Below, in pieces: positions 15,732 to 24,450 of a stretch of DNA of 37,212 bases. Position 1 is the first letter of the stretch; every line of letters begins with the position of its first letter. Both the position numbers and the translations under genes were made by a program. The DNA comes from an uncultured Clostridia bacterium (GTDB lineage: Bacteria > Bacillota > Clostridia > Christensenellales > Pumilibacteraceae), in the NCBI GenBank assembly GCA_944362615.1, contig CALVTM010000012.1:1-37212 (forward strand), read 5' to 3'. The notes under the pieces are model-generated. The model was not told the origin of the DNA. It was given only the letters and a program-made list of their open reading frames with translations, and did not search any database.

Positions 15732-17528
15732 TTACTTTTTCCCTGCCCGGTAAGAATAGCCGCCTGCGTATCTTGAGCGGGCGTACCTGCCTCGGTAGAC
15801 GTGCCGCGCATAGTTACCGGTATATGTATTTCCCCAGCTGTAAGCCTTACCATACGCGGGCGGCTTCGCTTCGGCAGGAGAAAGCGGCAGCGGCTCGGGC
15901 GGCTTCGCCCCGGCAGGAGAAAGCGGAGACGGCTCGGGATCGGCGTGAGGCGCAGGCTCCGGCGTAAGTGACGCGACACTTTCACGAGAGGAAGGCGTAT
16001 CGCCTTCGGATGCGGCTTTGACCTTGCGGCGTTTTAAAAGCTTGCGCAGACGCGCAAAAACCTCCGCGGTATTTTCAAGAAAGAACCTGTCCCGAAGAAT
16101 CGTGAGCGCAAGGCAGTACACGGCAACACCGGTCAGGATTATCAGAACGGTATAACCCGCATTGCTCGGCAGATACAACGACATCGGAAATATCGCCGCA
16201 AACATGACGCCGCCTGCTATCAGATCCTTTATGCCACCGAAAAGTATGCGTGACGCCTTTATCTCCTTGCGGACGTACAGCAGCTGAGCAGCCGTTACGG
16301 TGCATTCGGCAATGACCGTCGCTATCGCCGCGCCGAACGCTCCGAAAAAGATTATCAGAGGTATGTTCAGCAGTGTGTTTACTACCGCTCCGGCGGTCAC
16401 GGTCAGCGTGAACGCCTTGTCCCTGCCGAGGGGGATAAGGTACTGCACGCCTATGACGTTGCTCATGCCTATCGCGACGCAAAGCGCGGACAGCATAACG
16501 GCTATGCCGTTTACTCCGTCATACCCTTCTCCGAAAAACCAGGTATTGAAGTTGAAGATTACGGCGGAAATGCCGAAAGCAAGCGCGGTGCCGAGAAACC
16601 AGACGAACTTAGACGCAAAGTATATGTTCGACCGGAGTTTTTCTATGTTACCGCTGCGGTATTCGGCGGTGTTGCGCGGAATCATGACCGAACCGAGACA
16701 TGTCACGACGGTCAGCGCTATCTTTACTATTTTATCCGCCTGCTCGTAGTAGGCGTTCTGAGCGTCGCTTTGTGTGATCACGCCGATTAGCGTCTTATCC
16801 AGCACCGTATATATCGATATGACGATCGTCGGAATGAACAGACGGAGCGTTCCCGGCATGTGCCTGAACGGATGAATGTCACCCGCCTTTACGCGGACAA
16901 GACATGACGGCAGACCTATCCAAAGCGTCGCGTTACCTACCGCCGCCATACCAAGATTGATCAGTGCGTAAAGTCCTAAGTCATCCGGCGAATTTACGAA
17001 TATGAAGATCATTGCGACAGTCAGCACTTTGACTATCGTGTTACGGAGAACTATCTTGCCGAAGTCCTCCATGCCCTGAAAGTAAAAAGAACTGTCTATC
17101 GCCACGGCGGCTATGCTGCAGCTCATGATCAGCATCAGCCCGCTTTCATCACCGTAGACGTTTGTGAAACACAGCGTTAAGTTGACGGCAAGACAAACCG
17201 CCGTCGGAACGAGTCTGCATATCGTGACTTCCCAGAACAGTTTACTCCTCGCATACGCGTCCTCGCGTACCGCCGCTATCTCCCTCTGAGCATAATACCC
17301 GAAACCGAGAGCGGCGAACAGCGTGAAATAAGTTATCAGCGATTGCGCGTAACTGTACTGTCCTACTCCGTCCACGCCTATGACGCGGGAGATATACGGC
17401 GTAGTGACAAGAGGTACGATCAGCAGAAGCACCTGATACAGTACGTTATAAACGTAATTCTTTTTGGCGCTCCTGTGCCGCAACTGTTTGCTCGCCGTTT
17501 TGCCCGATTCTACGCCCATTGTCCGCAC
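15732..17528 (-). CDS. wzx: Wzx-type polysaccharide flippase with Pro-repeat and Tyr-rich tail
   Basis: 598 aa. Residues about 20-490 are a polytopic MOP-superfamily flippase. The N-terminus (NVLYQVLLLIVPLVTTPYISRVIG) is characteristic of RfbX/Wzx, which moves undecaprenyl-linked repeat units across the membrane. After a basic segment, the C-terminal 90 or so residues are unusual. Two 13-residue repeats (PEPSPLSPAGAKP and PEPLPLSPAEAKP) precede a tail with nine Tyr, many Arg and Gly in about 42 residues. Typical Wzx proteins end at about 480 aa. It is the last gene of the operon. The start could be GTG 17528 or ATG 17519; neither has a strong RBS. Confidence 0.9.
   Translation of the reverse strand: MRTMGVESGKTASKQLRHRSAKKNYVYNVLYQVLLLIVPLVTTPYISRVIGVDGVGQYSYAQSLITYFTLFAALGFGYYAQREIAAVREDAYARSKLFWEVTICRLVPTAVCLAVNLTLCFTNVYGDESGLMLIMSCSIAAVAIDSSFYFQGMEDFGKIVLRNTIVKVLTVAMIFIFVNSPDDLGLYALINLGMAAVGNATLWIGLPSCLVRVKAGDIHPFRHMPGTLRLFIPTIVISIYTVLDKTLIGVITQSDAQNAYYEQADKIVKIALTVVTCLGSVMIPRNTAEYRSGNIEKLRSNIYFASKFVWFLGTALAFGISAVIFNFNTWFFGEGYDGVNGIAVMLSALCVAIGMSNVIGVQYLIPLGRDKAFTLTVTAGAVVNTLLNIPLIIFFGAFGAAIATVIAECTVTAAQLLYVRKEIKASRILFGGIKDLIAGGVMFAAIFPMSLYLPSNAGYTVLIILTGVAVYCLALTILRDRFFLENTAEVFARLRKLLKRRKVKAASEGDTPSSRESVASLTPEPAPHADPEPSPLSPAGAKPPEPLPLSPAEAKPPAYGKAYSWGNTYTGNYARHVYRGRYARSRYAGGYSYRAGKK
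15859..15936 (-). repeat. 39-bp tandem repeat inside wzx
   Basis: Two imperfect 39-bp units beginning GGCGGCTTCGC at 15859 and 15898 encode the 13-residue Pro-rich repeats in the flippase tail. Copy number is prone to change by slippage. Confidence 0.8.
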
Positions 17529-17532
17529 GCGG

Positions 17533-18495
17533 TCATAACTTACCGCTCTTTATGTCCTCCGTAAGTCTGCCGTATATCGTCTGTGTGCCGTCCGCACACT
17601 CGCACATATGCGGTCTTTTATATGTCATCTTATGAAAAGGACAGCTCAGCGCCCGCCTGTAAACGTCGTCGCTGTACGGCCCGCGTGAGTTATCCTCCAG
17701 TTCGTATATTTCCGAATTGCTTTCAGGCAGGCTGTCTATCATTTCCCTGACCCAGGGTATGTTCTCGTACGCAAGCGCTATCGCGCAGTCTACCAGCAGA
17801 TACGTTATCAGCTTGTCCTCTTTCTTCCAGTACTCCGAAAACATTTCCGTCATATACGACGCCAAGCCGTTGCCTTTCCCGCCCGCAAAGATATAGCTGA
17901 CCCAGAGCCCTTTGGCTACGTCCAGTTCCGGACGTATGCCCGTGCGGCAGGTGTAAAGCGGAAGTTCGTCGAAACAGAATGCGCCGTCCGACGTCACAAG
18001 AGTCGTCGCGTCCAGGTATATGCCGCCGCACTGCGAAAGCAATGCAAACCGGAGTATGTCCGAAAAATGCGTAAGCGTTACTGATCCGCTCTCCAGCTTT
18101 TCAGTAATATGATCCGGTATCTTCACATACTCGCCGATACTGTCACGCGTAAGCAGTATGACCGGATGACTGCCCGAATGCCGGCGCACGCTCTCTATGC
18201 ACATGCGCACCGTTTCAGGAGCGTTTTCCTCGCCCTGGTACCACACTATCCATATCGGAGCGTCACTGCCTATCGCCTCGGAATGAGGCGGGGCCATGTT
18301 CCTGTATTTGTCCACGACATAGCCGTATTTCTTAAGCAGGTATTTTTTTACGCGCTCATGCTTGACGTAGTCCGCGCGCACTTTGTCCGCACCTTCATGC
18401 GCAAGCGATGATTTCAGTTCACCGAACGCTATACCCGCTCCGAAATTTTTCCAGAGCGTGACAAACTTGCCTATCTTCTTACCTATTCCCGACAT
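17533..18495 (-). CDS. Capsular polysaccharide glycosyltransferase (Caps_synth/GT32-like)
   Basis: 320 aa. The centre reads APIWIVWYQGEENAPETVRMCIESVRRHSG, typical of the capsular polysaccharide synthesis/Och1-like glycosyltransferases. Further on, HFSDILRFALLSQCGGIYLDATT matches the conserved DxxR...YxD-type nucleotide-sugar site of this fold. There is no signal peptide or membrane helix, so it probably acts at the cytoplasmic face. Its ATG lies 17 nt inside the end of the polymerase gene, behind AAAGGAAAG, so it is likely translationally coupled. The sugar donor cannot be predicted. Confidence 0.85.
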   Translation of the reverse strand: MSGIGKKIGKFVTLWKNFGAGIAFGELKSSLAHEGADKVRADYVKHERVKKYLLKKYGYVVDKYRNMAPPHSEAIGSDAPIWIVWYQGEENAPETVRMCIESVRRHSGSHPVILLTRDSIGEYVKIPDHITEKLESGSVTLTHFSDILRFALLSQCGGIYLDATTLVTSDGAFCFDELPLYTCRTGIRPELDVAKGLWVSYIFAGGKGNGLASYMTEMFSEYWKKEDKLITYLLVDCAIALAYENIPWVREMIDSLPESNSEIYELEDNSRGPYSDDVYRRALSCPFHKMTYKRPHMCECADGTQTIYGRLTEDIKSGKL

Positions 18496-19876
18496 GAACT
18501 CTTTCCTTTATCCTCTTGCACGGCTTCTTTTCGGGAACAGCGTAAGCGGAATTATCCTTGACGCACAAAGCCGAATATGCGGGAGCAAGCATCATGAACA
18601 TCATAACGGTATAATTGATCACTGCCGTTACGAGAAGTACTGCCGCGACAGCCGCAAAACACAGCATGCTCCAGTTCCTGCGGCGCACGCACTTGACTAC
18701 CCATATCACAAGCGGTACGACGTAAACGGCGGTGGCTATCAGCCCTCCCTGCGCAAGTACCGTTCCGGCGCCCGTCGCCAGCCCGAGATTGTCCGAGCGG
18801 AAGTCGCTCATATAATTTATTATGCCCTGCGTGTTTCCGCAACCTATACCGAATACCGGCGAACCTGACCACGCACGGAAGCAGGCATAGAAGTCGTCTA
18901 CACGGATGCGGAAAGAGGAAGAGCCGGACTTTTCCGCTATTACCACTATCACCACCGCTGCAGCCGCAAAGGCTAATATCGCGCCGAGCGCTATCTTGAC
19001 GCGCCTTGCGTATTTGCCGTTCATCGGATAGAGGAAGAATATGCTGCACGCTATGACTGCGGCAAACACCAGCCCGGACGACGTGAGCGTAGTCACTACC
19101 GTAAGGAGCAGCAGCACCAGACGAGGCACGCTCGCGCTCCGCGTTTCCTGAGGAGACTCGCCGTACATAGCCGTAAACTTTTTCCACGGCCGCATGTACG
19201 CCTCCACACAAAGTGCCGTGACCAGATAAGCGTCGTACATCGGCGCTTCCGCAAAAATTCCCTGATTGCGCTGCACTGTAAGCCCGAATACGTTCGCCGT
19301 CTGACGCTCAAAATATATGCCCATATATGACGGGTATTCATAAACTTCGCCCCAGTCCGCTATTATACTCTCCGTAGTCGTCACCACGCCTATCACGGAA
19401 GCTAACAGCCAGAACACAAGCGAAACAGCCGCTATCACGCACATTATATCCGAAAACGCGTAGAACAGCGAGTTCCCTTCCTTACCGCTTACGGCAAAAC
19501 AGAAGTAAACGATGAGCATCGGCAGTATCACTATGAAATAATAAATGAACGCAAATACGTACGTCTGGTCGGACAGCGAAAATACAAACCACAGTATCAC
19601 CGCGACATAGTATGCCGCAAGCATTACCGCTCCGCGCTTTATCGTCGTTATCGTGACTTCGTATTTGAGTACCGCCATGATCAGTAAAAGCGCAGTCGCC
19701 GCCATCGTAAGCCAGTCAATGAGTCTGCCCGGCATGATGAAAAAGCCGGGTTGCTGCGTCATACTGTGATAAACCGTCGGACCTTCAAGTATATGAAAAA
19801 ATACGGCGAGATAAAGTACCGGTCTTTCCGCCTTGGATATCCACTTATGCAGCCATGTATTCTTGTTTACAAACAT
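18479..19876 (-). CDS. wzy: O-antigen/EPS polymerase-like membrane protein (Wzy)
   Basis: 465 aa with about ten to twelve hydrophobic helices and a larger extracytoplasmic loop after the middle (around residues 310-370, with RVDDFYACFRAWSGSPVFGIGCGN). The F.AWSGSPVFGIGCGN segment resembles the conserved region of the Wzy_C/O-antigen ligase superfamily. Wzy proteins are poorly conserved, so the call rests on topology, this motif and the location between glycosyltransferases and Wzx. GGAGG lies upstream of the ATG. It overlaps the following glycosyltransferase gene by 17 nt. Confidence 0.8.
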   Translation of the reverse strand: MFVNKNTWLHKWISKAERPVLYLAVFFHILEGPTVYHSMTQQPGFFIMPGRLIDWLTMAATALLLIMAVLKYEVTITTIKRGAVMLAAYYVAVILWFVFSLSDQTYVFAFIYYFIVILPMLIVYFCFAVSGKEGNSLFYAFSDIMCVIAAVSLVFWLLASVIGVVTTTESIIADWGEVYEYPSYMGIYFERQTANVFGLTVQRNQGIFAEAPMYDAYLVTALCVEAYMRPWKKFTAMYGESPQETRSASVPRLVLLLLTVVTTLTSSGLVFAAVIACSIFFLYPMNGKYARRVKIALGAILAFAAAAVVIVVIAEKSGSSSFRIRVDDFYACFRAWSGSPVFGIGCGNTQGIINYMSDFRSDNLGLATGAGTVLAQGGLIATAVYVVPLVIWVVKCVRRRNWSMLCFAAVAAVLLVTAVINYTVMMFMMLAPAYSALCVKDNSAYAVPEKKPCKRIKERVHVGNR

Positions 19877-19915
19877 ATCCGAGTTTTCCTCCCACCGGTA
19901 TTCCGGCGTCTCTCA

Positions 19916-20644
19916 TCATATCCCGAATATCTTCTTCAGTTTGTTTCTTACCCTCGTTAAAAACGGTTTTTTAGGCGCTATCAGCCTTACGCTCGTCACG
20001 CGCTTTTTAAAAAATTTCGTGTATACCGTGAAAAGCCTTTCCGACAGATACCCGTACAGCCGCTTCTCCTTTGCACTGTACCCCGTCATATCCACGCGCT
20101 TTTCCAGCTCGAACAGCACTCCGAACAGCCATTCACAGTACTTATCCCATTCCGCAAGACGTGTCACGCAGATGTTACAGAAATAAGTATACTGCCCGTC
20201 AAACACTTCGTCAAATACGTCCAGCATTTCCGGATATTTTTCCCCGACAACGCTTCTGAGCAGTAAGTAATCGCTTTCCCTGACTCCGTCGAACATGACC
20301 TGCTTGACGCTCGGTCTGTTCCTGAACAGCGGCGTTGCGATAAAGTCACAGTTTTCCAGCAATCCGCGCACTTCGCTCTCGCTGATGTACTCCCGTTGCC
20401 TTTCCGGCTTAGTCGTAAGAAATCTGCGGTAATGCATGAGCCCGACTATATCGCTCGTTTTATCGTTTTTCCATATCCAGTATGCCGCCGTAAGTTCACA
20501 GTAATACGGGTTTTTTACGGAGATATTATCTCCGGTCGAGTCGTTCGGCAACGTGGTGCCGTCCGCGCCGCCTACCTTAAACAGCTCATACCCTTCCGGA
20601 AGCTCCGCGGTCATGTTCTCGTGTGTAACGACGTATATCTTCAT
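19916..20644 (-). CDS. DUF4422 family glycosyltransferase, paralogue 1
   Basis: 242 aa. The start MKIYVVTHE is placed at ATG 20644 because AGGAG precedes it; the frame is open further upstream. The NISVKNPYYCELTAAYWIWKN stretch followed by VGLMHYRRFL is the hallmark of DUF4422 (capsular polysaccharide transferases of the GT-A type). Near the end it has the RLYGYLSERLFTVY motif. It shares this architecture with the gene at 23673-24440. It presumably adds a sugar to the lipid-linked repeat unit in the cytoplasm; donor and linkage are unknown. Confidence 0.88.
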   Translation of the reverse strand: MKIYVVTHENMTAELPEGYELFKVGGADGTTLPNDSTGDNISVKNPYYCELTAAYWIWKNDKTSDIVGLMHYRRFLTTKPERQREYISESEVRGLLENCDFIATPLFRNRPSVKQVMFDGVRESDYLLLRSVVGEKYPEMLDVFDEVFDGQYTYFCNICVTRLAEWDKYCEWLFGVLFELEKRVDMTGYSAKEKRLYGYLSERLFTVYTKFFKKRVTSVRLIAPKKPFLTRVRNKLKKIFGI

Positions 20645-20654
20645 ACGCGCTCCT

Positions 20655-21626
20655 TTATTTCCACAGGCAACCGCCCGCTGCCTTCCCTGCAGCATACCAC
20701 CTGACCGTCTCTTCCAGACCTTCCTTAAAATCCCTGACCGGTCGCCAGCCCGTATCTGAAGTGAGTTTATCCGTTTTCATCGAATACCTGATATCATGCC
20801 CTTTCCGGTCGGAAACAAACGTTATCAGTTCACGCGGTTTCCCGAGTATGTCGCATATCGTTTCAGCCAGCCGGAGATTGCTGATCTCATTATGTCCCGC
20901 TATGTTATAAACCTCTTCGCGTCCGCCGTCCAGGATCATTTTAAGCGCGCGGCAATGATCGCTCACGTGCAGCCAGTCGCGCACGTTGCTGCCGTCGCCG
21001 TACACGGGCATGTTCCTGCCCTCAAGTGCGCACATGATCATATGAGGAATGAACTTTTCCGTATGCTGGAAACAGCCGTAATTGTTTGAACTCCGTGTAA
21101 TAGTCACCGACAGACCGTATGTGCGGCGGTATGCAAGCGCAAGCAGATCCGCGGACGCCTTGGATGCGGAGTACGGTCCGGACGGGCGGAGCGGAGACTG
21201 CTCGTCAAATGCCTGTTCGGAGTCCGCCGGCAGGTCGCCGTATACTTCATCCGTAGATATCTGATGAAAATGCGCGCCTGTCTCCAGACAGCAGTCCATA
21301 AGCGTCTGCACGCCTATGATATTGGTAGTGACGAATATGCCGGGATCCGTTATCGATCTGTCGACATGGCTCTCCGCCGCAAAATTAATCACGGCTTCCG
21401 GCTTATATCTGCCGAACACTTCACGCATTGCCGCTCTGTCGCAAATATCCGCGCGCACGAACGTAAAACGCTTATCCCCCGTTATTCCCTCAAGCGACGA
21501 CATACTGCCGGCATACGTGAGCTTATCCACGCATACGATATGCGTATCCGATACGCCGAGCATATAACGCACGAAATTACTGCCTATAAAGCCCGCGCCT
21601 CCCGTGACAATCAATGTCTTTATCAT
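20655..21626 (-). CDS. rmlB: dTDP-glucose 4,6-dehydratase RmlB
   Basis: 323 aa, normal for RmlB. N-terminal NAD-binding TGGAGFIGSN (residues 8-17), STDEVYGDL with the catalytic Asp-Glu pair near 123, and YSASKASAD with the Tyr-xxx-Lys pair near 152 are all present. The enzyme converts dTDP-glucose to dTDP-4-keto-6-deoxyglucose, precursor of rhamnose and other deoxysugars. GGGAGG precedes the ATG. No rmlA, rmlC or rmlD is in the window, so the rest of the pathway must be elsewhere, or another 4-keto-sugar enzyme takes over. A related NDP-sugar dehydratase specificity cannot be excluded. Confidence 0.93.
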   Translation of the reverse strand: MIKTLIVTGGAGFIGSNFVRYMLGVSDTHIVCVDKLTYAGSMSSLEGITGDKRFTFVRADICDRAAMREVFGRYKPEAVINFAAESHVDRSITDPGIFVTTNIIGVQTLMDCCLETGAHFHQISTDEVYGDLPADSEQAFDEQSPLRPSGPYSASKASADLLALAYRRTYGLSVTITRSSNNYGCFQHTEKFIPHMIMCALEGRNMPVYGDGSNVRDWLHVSDHCRALKMILDGGREEVYNIAGHNEISNLRLAETICDILGKPRELITFVSDRKGHDIRYSMKTDKLTSDTGWRPVRDFKEGLEETVRWYAAGKAAGGCLWK

Positions 21627-21639
21627 ACAGCCTCCCGTT

Positions 21640-22743
21640 TCAGCCGGTATAAATCTGCCAAAGCTTTTCAGCCGTGTCCGCTATATCGAAACCGTTCTCG
21701 GCAAGCCCGCCTGCGTCGCCGCGCGTCCCCGCGCACGCTATCGCCGTGTCCGCCCAGCGGTCTACGTCGTCCGGCCCTGTACCGAGATATACCGCCTGCG
21801 GAGTTACTCCCGCTTCGTCCGTCACCGCCGAACTGAATATGCACGGAAGTCCCGCCGCCTGCGCCTCCACTCCTACAATGGGAAGTCCCTCGAACCGGGA
21901 CGGAAGCAGGAACACGTCCATAGCGCACATATAATCCTCGACGTTATCCACGTTGCCCGCATAAATTATGCTTCCATCAGTGCCGTCTGCGCGGCTCTTT
22001 TCACGCACGCGCTCCTCATTCTCTCCTGACCCGATAAGGAGCAGCCTGCACTTCACTCCTCTCGCCTTTATACGGCAGAGCACCTCGAGAAGGTATTCGT
22101 GATTTTTCTGATATGAAAATCTGCCCACATGACCGAGCAGCAGACAATTGTCTTCTATCCCCAGACGCCGGCGCATTTCCGCCCTGACTTCCGGACGGAA
22201 CCGGAATTTATCGAGATCCACACCGTTCTTTAATATGACCAGCTTTGTGCGGCATACGGCTGCGGAGAACTTGGACAGACCCGCTTTCATCGAACACGCG
22301 ATATAATCGGTCGCTTTGCTCATCGGATAAGCAAAAGCCGCTTTTATCAGGCGGTGTTTTATCGTTTCCTTCTCCGCCGCACAGTGCGAATGAACGAGTA
22401 TCTTTTTAATCCCCGCGCGCTTTGCTTCAGCCGCTCCCTCCGCAAGCACTGACGTACTGCCTGAATGTATGTGTATGACGTCGTACTTATGCGCGGAAAG
22501 AAATGCGCGCAGCGGCTTTATCAGATCAAAACGGTTGCCTCCCGGCCGGAACGGCAGAGACAGACAGTACATCTCTCCCTCGCCGCACGTTATCATGCGC
22601 GCGTACCTGGCGTTTTCACACCGGTAAGGCGTTAGCGCGTCAAACGTCGCGCCCCTTCCTCCCAGTCTTGATATCACATTCGCGGCGAAAGCCTCCTGTC
22701 CGCCGTACGACACCGGCTCGCCGAACATCTCAAGTATTCTCAT
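21640..22743 (-). CDS. Glycosyltransferase family 4 (GT-B)
   Basis: 367 aa. The N-terminal acceptor domain contains VIHIHSGSTSVLAEGAA and ILVHSHCAAEK, seen in EPS GT4 enzymes. The C-terminal donor domain has LLGHVGRFSYQKNHEYLLEV and the EX7E-type region RFEGLPIVGVEAQAAGLP (Glu at about 294 and 302). It acts in the cytoplasm on lipid-linked glycan. It overlaps the upstream GT2 gene by 14 nt, which supports translational coupling. Confidence 0.93.
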   Translation of the reverse strand: MRILEMFGEPVSYGGQEAFAANVISRLGGRGATFDALTPYRCENARYARMITCGEGEMYCLSLPFRPGGNRFDLIKPLRAFLSAHKYDVIHIHSGSTSVLAEGAAEAKRAGIKKILVHSHCAAEKETIKHRLIKAAFAYPMSKATDYIACSMKAGLSKFSAAVCRTKLVILKNGVDLDKFRFRPEVRAEMRRRLGIEDNCLLLGHVGRFSYQKNHEYLLEVLCRIKARGVKCRLLLIGSGENEERVREKSRADGTDGSIIYAGNVDNVEDYMCAMDVFLLPSRFEGLPIVGVEAQAAGLPCIFSSAVTDEAGVTPQAVYLGTGPDDVDRWADTAIACAGTRGDAGGLAENGFDIADTAEKLWQIYTG

Positions 22744-23632
22744 GGCTATCGTCGGGGAACCTGATCTGCGGCTTGAATCTGAATCCCCGTTTCGTGCCGC
22801 CGAACATCGTTTTTATCCTCTTCCATCTGCCTCCGCGCGCCTTAAACAGGATCTTGAAAAAGTGTACTGTAAGTCTCGCGCACTCATAGCAGAAACCTTT
22901 GAACCCTTCGCGTGAATACAGATATACGTCGTTGCGGTAGAGATATGTATATCTGTCCAGTCTGTCCAGACTGTCACTAGCAATGTTCGCGCCTATGTTT
23001 GACTGTGACTTATGGACGACTACGCTGTCCGACACCACATAGCACGGATACCTGCGCGAAATACGGCGGGTATATTCCCAGTCGTCCGTCCATATGAAAA
23101 ACTCCTTTATCGGAAGCCCCAGCTCACGCACTACGGAAGTCTTTATCAGCAGTGACACGAACGACGCCATTACCACGGGAATATATTTTTCGTCAAACTT
23201 TTTCAGCGGACGGGTCAGTGTGCGGCGCTGAACGTTCATCACGCATACGCTGCCGTCCTTCCAGAGCACCTTTCCGGACAGAAAGCCGTAGTTGCCGCCG
23301 AGCGCCTCGTCCGCCGCCATAAGTTCTTTGAGAGCGTCTTCGGTGGGCATACAATCGTCATCCATCACCCAAACGTATTCGTAACCGCGACGCACGGCTT
23401 CGTTTATACCAAAGGAAAATCCGCCAGCACCGCCCAGGTTTTCACCCGTGTTGATATAGTTTATCTTTCCGCTCAGGATATAAGGCTGAAGGCGCGCACA
23501 TGTGTCGTCGGTACTGTTGTTGTCGATGATGAGTATATCCGCAGGACGGCTCTGCGCAAGCAGATGCTCTATATTTTCAAGAAGCAGCTCCCTTCTGTTA
23601 TATGTCACGACTACCGCAGCTATATTGTTCAT
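22730..23632 (-). CDS. Glycosyltransferase family 2, rhamnosyl/galactofuranosyl-transferase-like
   Basis: 300 aa. IAAVVVTYNRRELLLENI at the start, ILIIDNNSTDDT, and VWVMDDDCMP (the DxD metal/nucleotide site near residue 90) define a GT-A GT2 enzyme. FIWTDDWEYTRRI later matches the acceptor-side (W/E)D region of GlfT2/rhamnosyltransferase-like members. The ATG at 23632 follows GAGGAGAG with good spacing; five in-frame codons upstream are probably not translated. The substrate is not known, but dTDP-deoxysugars made via RmlB are a reasonable candidate. Confidence 0.92.
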   Translation of the reverse strand: MNNIAAVVVTYNRRELLLENIEHLLAQSRPADILIIDNNSTDDTCARLQPYILSGKINYINTGENLGGAGGFSFGINEAVRRGYEYVWVMDDDCMPTEDALKELMAADEALGGNYGFLSGKVLWKDGSVCVMNVQRRTLTRPLKKFDEKYIPVVMASFVSLLIKTSVVRELGLPIKEFFIWTDDWEYTRRISRRYPCYVVSDSVVVHKSQSNIGANIASDSLDRLDRYTYLYRNDVYLYSREGFKGFCYECARLTVHFFKILFKARGGRWKRIKTMFGGTKRGFRFKPQIRFPDDSHENT

Positions 23633-23672
23633 GATCTCTCCTCGCAAACACGCGCCGTTCGCACCCGCCGCT

Positions 23673-24440
23673 TTAATGCCCGCTGTGCCGTCCGAATTTT
23701 CTCTTCAGAAATCCGCCTATCTTCTTAAACCAGTTCTGCTTTTCCATAAACATATACGGGATATCTTTGCTCTTTATCCGGTTGCGCTCCAGCCACACGT
23801 CGAGAAGACGCTCGGCAATATACCCGTATATACGCTGTTCGCTCGCCGACCAGCCGCTTATGTCCAGACGCTTCTCCGTTTCCCCAAGCACATCGAAAAG
23901 CCATGTGCAATAGCTGCCGAACAGATCTGCACGCATGATGAACATATTGAACCTATGCCCGCTCGTCCGCGACATCACATGCGCAAAAGCCTCCGCGTAG
24001 TCGGGATACTTCTCTTTTATCACGTTTTCCGCCGCTTCCAGCCCCTCCGGATGATGGGCATGAACATACTGACTTCTGTTCGTCTCTATATAATAGTGAC
24101 GGCGGCGCGGAAGCAGTACGTCGCAGTCATCAAGCAACGCATCCGCCTCTTTCGCGGTAAGAATGCGGCTGAAAGCGTCGCCCTTGCCCTTGCCGCGGAA
24201 ATGTCTCCGATAGTGAGCAAGACCGACGTAATCCGCCTTAACGTGCTTCCACGCAAGGTATACGCCGGTCAATTCGCAATAATATGGATTTTTATCCGAA
24301 ATGTTATCGCCTGTGTCGTCGCGCATGAATCCGGGAATGCTTTCCTTTCCCGAAGCCCCTACCTGTACCGGCAAATACATACCGTCTGACGGCATACGGT
24401 ACGGCTTATGCGCAGCCACGATTATTTTTATATCGCGCAT
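23673..24440 (-). CDS. DUF4422 family glycosyltransferase, paralogue 2
   Basis: 255 aa. IKIIVAAHKPYRMPSDGMYLP is followed by GDNISDKNPYYCELTGVYLA and VGLAHYRRHF, the DUF4422 signature. It ends with the family's RIYGYIAERLLDVWL helix and a basic C-terminus. Architecture parallels 19916-20644 but the two differ widely in sequence, so they probably add different sugars or to different acceptors. A GAGG RBS precedes the ATG. It lies 10 nt after the priming transferase gene. Confidence 0.9.
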   Translation of the reverse strand: MRDIKIIVAAHKPYRMPSDGMYLPVQVGASGKESIPGFMRDDTGDNISDKNPYYCELTGVYLAWKHVKADYVGLAHYRRHFRGKGKGDAFSRILTAKEADALLDDCDVLLPRRRHYYIETNRSQYVHAHHPEGLEAAENVIKEKYPDYAEAFAHVMSRTSGHRFNMFIMRADLFGSYCTWLFDVLGETEKRLDISGWSASEQRIYGYIAERLLDVWLERNRIKSKDIPYMFMEKQNWFKKIGGFLKRKFGRHSGH

Positions 24441-24450
24441 ACCGTCCGCC

